From a bacterium (GTDB lineage: Bacteria; Zhuqueibacterota; QNDG01; JAGLOF01), in the NCBI GenBank assembly GCA_023139105.1, contig JAGLOF010000073.1, positions 1 to 64,000 on the forward strand: a DNA stretch of 64,000 bases, written 5' to 3'. Below the pieces are notes generated by a model, which worked only from the letters and a program-made list of their open reading frames with translations, was not told the DNA's origin and did no database searches. Positions within the stretch are counted from its first letter, which is position 1, and the number at the start of each line of letters is the position of its first letter. Below, piece by piece: positions 61,040 to 64,000 of the stretch. Both the position numbers and the translations under genes were made by a program.

Positions 61040-63664
61040 ATGCAATCTGACCATACATTGCCCCGATGGATTCATCATCTTCTGACAAAGATGATTCCTC
61101 ATGAAACCAGGGAAGGAGCAATTCAGGATTTTGAAGATGGCTTTCTGGATCAGGCGGTCCACCAGAACCGGTTATCGGCACTTTATTGGATTTACCGACA
61201 GATACTTATTATGACCTTCCCGATCATGCAAGAAAAGATGGAATGGAGTTTTACCATGCTGAAGAGTTATTTGAAAATGGCCATGCGTTATATGCAGAAA
61301 CAAAAACTATTCTCAGCAATAAATATGCTCTGCTTATCCATTGGTCTGGCAGCCTGCATTATGACACTTCTGTATGTTGAGTTTGAACTATCTCATAATC
61401 GCTTTCATAATCATGCTGAGCAAATTTATCGTGTTGACTCCAAAGTCTTTATGCGAACCCGCTGGAAATCTTTTAATACGGTACCCTGCACGGTTGGACC
61501 CGCTTTAGTCAATCAGTATCCGGAAGTGGAAGAGGCTGTTCGAATGATATGGCCGGGGAAAATTTGGGTTCACATCGGAGAAAGAAAAATTGGTGAGACT
61601 AATATAAATTTGACAGATCCTTCATTTTTCACTCTTTTCAATTTTAAAGTCATAAAAGGCAACATTCACGGAGCTCTTAATGAGCCCGGCCAGATTGTCA
61701 TCAGTGAAAGCATCTCTCAAAAGTATTTTGGGGAAGCTGATCCTGTCGGGCAGACGCTTATGTGGACAGTAGAAGGTGAAGAAGAGCCAAAAGTATTTAC
61801 CGTTACAGCTGTGTTGGAAGATGCGCCCGCAAATTCCTATGTAGAGTATGGTATATTGGCCGCATATGGCCCGGAATGGACATCTTCCGGAAGGTTGTCT
61901 TTTATAGATGATATCGGCCGCAGTGAGACTTTCATCCGCCTTGCTTCCTTTGTCGATCGCCATTTATTTGAAGAAAAGCTTGATGGTTTTCAAGAGAACC
62001 ACTATCCTGCACAGATCGCTCAAAAACGCAAAATATGGTTAAGGTCAATGATCAGCATACTAAGTGGTTATGGAGCAAGAAAGAATATGCACTTTTATTC
62101 GATGATGGCAGTGGTGATCCTGGCTATTGCTATATTTAATTTTATCAATCTGTCGATTGCCAGATCCATGAAACGCTACCGTGAAGTAGGCGTACGCAAA
62201 GTCTTCGGTGCATCACGTCAACAACTTTTCGTCCAGTTTATTGGTGAATCCATAGGCTTCACAGTAGGGGGACTGATATTGGGGCTTCTGCTAGTTTTGG
62301 GACTAATGGACTGGGTCAATGCCCATGCCGGTATACATCTTTCAATAATGGGGCTACTGAATATTCGTTTCATAGTTGTTGCTTTAGGCCTGACACTTCT
62401 CACAGGATTTTTTTCCGGATGGTATCCGGCTGTGATTCTTTCTCGACAGCGCCCTGTCGCTGTACTGGGCGGGCGAAGTGCCTATTCAAGTCGCTCTACA
62501 CTGGTATTGGGAAAAATATTAGTGATCCTTCAATTCACTGTCTCATCTTATTTTATAGGCACTGGTTTTGTGATGTTGAGACAAATTCATTATATGGGCA
62601 AGACGGATATTGGTGCTGATTTGGAAGATCGAATCAGCATTGAACTGAATATGCCTCTGAGTAATTCAAAATTTACATCAATCAAGGATCAATTACTTGC
62701 AAAGGATTGTATTGTGGGTGTGGCCTGTGCTTCCAATACACCAACATCTTTAAATTCTTTAGGCAATGTCTATCCTGAGCCATTTGGCGATGCCTCAGAA
62801 TTTGATGTCTATCTTCAGGGTGGTTATCTGAATATTATTTATTGTGATGCTGATTATCTCAAGATGATGAATATGAATTTATTGGAGGGAGATGGTTTTT
62901 CTCCGGGAGATGGCCAGCCGGAGGTCATTCTTAATGATATAGCCAGACACTCTTTTGAAGAGGGGATTGCCGTAGAAACAGGGATGGTGATCGAGTATCA
63001 CACAGGAGACGAGGTGATGAAAAGCAATGTGGTAGTAGGAGTGGTTGCTGATTTTCATTATGCCCCTTTGCGTTGGGATATTGACCCCCTTGTCCTGACC
63101 ACATCATTGCCACCCGGGCAAGAGGTTTTACGATATTTGATTGTTAAACCGGGGGATGGGCAGAATGCCTCTGGACTAGCCGCTATCCGAGAAGTTGTGA
63201 ACAAGGCAATTCCTGAGTGCGAAGTGAGTCTTTCTTTCATGTCGGATGAGTGGCAAATAGGTATTGAAGATGAAAGACAGGTGATGCAGATAGGGATTGC
63301 TATTGCTCTGATTACAGCAATAATTTCTGGTTTGGGGCTTTATGGCCTGGCTGCTTTTATGCTGGAACAGCGGGTTCGTGAAGTGGGTATCCACAAAGTG
63401 TTGGGTGCCAGAGCGAATGAATTGGTCGCTCTAATTGGTGGCAGTTATCTTAAGTGGATTCTGCTGGCCAATGTTGTTGCACTGCCTCTGGGTATTACCT
63501 GGGGAAAAGAATTTCTCAGTGATTTTGCATATCGCATTAATATGAATGGAATCAGTTTTTTGGCAGCATTGTTTTCTACAATGTTGATTCTTTGTTTTTC
63601 TGTGGGTTTCAAATTGATCAAGACCTCTCGTTTGAATCCTGTGGATACTCTCAAGCGTGACTAG
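61040..63664 (+). CDS. MacB/FtsX-type ABC transporter permease with prefix domain
   Basis: An 874-residue inner-membrane permease. The ATG at 61040 follows the PadR stop by 7 bases; the open frame reaches back to 60905 inside padR and is not used. An N-terminal helical prefix (about 1-75: PRWIHHLLTKMIPHETREGAI) leads to two MacB-periplasmic-core/FtsX units. First helix LFSAINMLCLSIGLAACIMTLL; conserved REVGVRKVFGASRQQL and REVGIHKVLGARANEL start the two FtsX domains. No ATPase is encoded next to it, so a separate MacB-like ATPase would be needed. It may export peptides or act in envelope remodelling. Confidence 0.9.
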   Translation: MQSDHTLPRWIHHLLTKMIPHETREGAIQDFEDGFLDQAVHQNRLSALYWIYRQILIMTFPIMQEKMEWSFTMLKSYLKMAMRYMQKQKLFSAINMLCLSIGLAACIMTLLYVEFELSHNRFHNHAEQIYRVDSKVFMRTRWKSFNTVPCTVGPALVNQYPEVEEAVRMIWPGKIWVHIGERKIGETNINLTDPSFFTLFNFKVIKGNIHGALNEPGQIVISESISQKYFGEADPVGQTLMWTVEGEEEPKVFTVTAVLEDAPANSYVEYGILAAYGPEWTSSGRLSFIDDIGRSETFIRLASFVDRHLFEEKLDGFQENHYPAQIAQKRKIWLRSMISILSGYGARKNMHFYSMMAVVILAIAIFNFINLSIARSMKRYREVGVRKVFGASRQQLFVQFIGESIGFTVGGLILGLLLVLGLMDWVNAHAGIHLSIMGLLNIRFIVVALGLTLLTGFFSGWYPAVILSRQRPVAVLGGRSAYSSRSTLVLGKILVILQFTVSSYFIGTGFVMLRQIHYMGKTDIGADLEDRISIELNMPLSNSKFTSIKDQLLAKDCIVGVACASNTPTSLNSLGNVYPEPFGDASEFDVYLQGGYLNIIYCDADYLKMMNMNLLEGDGFSPGDGQPEVILNDIARHSFEEGIAVETGMVIEYHTGDEVMKSNVVVGVVADFHYAPLRWDIDPLVLTTSLPPGQEVLRYLIVKPGDGQNASGLAAIREVVNKAIPECEVSLSFMSDEWQIGIEDERQVMQIGIAIALITAIISGLGLYGLAAFMLEQRVREVGIHKVLGARANELVALIGGSYLKWILLANVVALPLGITWGKEFLSDFAYRINMNGISFLAALFSTMLILCFSVGFKLIKTSRLNPVDTLKRD

Positions 63665-63665
63665 C

Positions 63666-63824
63666 AGCCTGTCGGACTTAAGGCTATTAGGTATGTTTTT
63701 AGAGATTTTTTTCCTATTCAAGGCGCGATTGAGGCGCATAAAGGTCTTTATGTAACGATTGAGCAACGCAGAATAGGGGAAAAAGATCAAAAACAGGACA
63801 ATATTGACGTAAGTCCGACGGGCT
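63666..63824. mobile_element. MITE-like element with 15-bp terminal inverted repeats
   Basis: agcctgtcggactta (63666-63680) and taagtccgacgggct (63810-63824) are inverted copies with 14 of 15 matches. Inside are a second palindrome cataaaggtctttatg and the words gcgattgaggcg / aacgattgagcaacg. No ORF. It begins 2 bases past the permease stop. Very similar 'cagcctgtcggactta' elements occur in other FCB and deltaproteobacterial genomes. Confidence 0.75.
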
Positions 63825-63914
63825 GTTAGGTTTCGAAATGGTGTAAAGTCAACAGATCTTTTTAAAGGTAAAGACGTTAAAGAGTGGATATCCATAAAAC
63901 AAAGGAAATATATC

Positions 63915-64000
63915 ATGTATGTAATCGCTGATGTCTGTATTATTCCCCTGGATGTGGGATTATCGCTATCACCCTATGTGGCAGAATTTGAAAAAATATT
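63915..64000 (+). CDS. MTH1187-family thiamine-binding protein (partial, runs off the window)
   Basis: Only the first 28 residues are present: YVIADVCIIPLDVGLSLSPY, then VAEFEKI. This is the start of the MTH1187/YqgV small thiamine-binding family, which is about 95-100 residues long. The ATG lies 6-7 bases after AAAGGAA. Continues past position 64000. Confidence 0.78.
   Translation, partial: MYVIADVCIIPLDVGLSLSPYVAEFEKI

Noticed and set aside
1-64000. CRISPR arrays, tRNA or rRNA genes
   Set aside because: No regular direct repeats with unique spacers and no tRNA arm pattern or rRNA-like conserved stretch was seen in the intergenic regions on either strand.

Overview
The window looks like chromosome from an uncultured or little-studied lineage of the Fibrobacteres-Chlorobi-Bacteroidetes (FCB) superphylum, of the Marinimicrobia, Calditrichaeota or KSB1 kind. 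The signs are a type IX-style C-terminal sorting domain with the phrase NYPNPFNPST (gene at 22660-25200), a PorV/PorQ-type barrel (6364-7356), TonB receptors with carboxypeptidase-regulatory N-domains, Shine-Dalgarno sites of GGAGG type, moderate GC, and intergenic regions filled with low-complexity 'phrase' repeats. The phylum is an inference; there is no rRNA or tRNA in the window.

Layout. 445-16039 (minus strand) looks like a sugar, probably amino-sugar, scavenging region: GH20 hexosaminidase, ROK regulator, GHMP sugar kinase, a TonB receptor / secreted protein / PorV-like trio, and a GH109-type Gfo/Idh/MocA glycosidase with a DUF2271-like partner. 16322-25200 (minus) holds a TfoX-domain protein, a PQQ-type propeller, a DPP4-like S9 peptidase, a DUF4143 ATPase and a large FG-GAP-like secreted protein. 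25511-28511 is an AT-rich accessory patch with a ParDE-like toxin-antitoxin pair and an unrecognised cassette of small membrane proteins around a possible GNAT acyltransferase. 28775-36030 carries an NtrC-type two-component pair with a propeller-bearing sensor, then an EndoQ-UvrD fusion helicase.

36371-44844 (plus strand) is the most interesting stretch. A candidate molybdenum-cofactor (Moco) riboswitch at 37225-37328 leads a run of genes: a lipoprotein with sulfite-oxidase-like (SUOX) sequence patterns, a TonB receptor, an ECF-type S component, a second exported SUOX-like protein, two ABC ATPases, an EcfT and a MobB-like GTPase with a cysteine cluster. I infer a complete outer- and inner-membrane uptake route for a molybdopterin-type or Mo/W-related compound. 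The two ATPases have complementary defects, so their heterodimer should have exactly one canonical ATP site.

44898-50473 (plus) has two 'NG-repeat' lipoproteins, a membrane-anchored LuxR regulator and a TonB receptor. 50518-54928 (minus) is a corrinoid methyl-transfer cluster (APC permease, homocysteine methyltransferase, corrinoid protein, MttB-like methyltransferase) followed by a decayed saccharopine dehydrogenase. 56711-59027 is a tandem pair of secreted C1 peptidases. 59206-60171 is a Panacea-type toxin-antitoxin pair. 60709-63664 is a PadR regulator with a MacB/FtsX permease. A MITE-like element and the start of an MTH1187-family thiamine-binding gene close the window.
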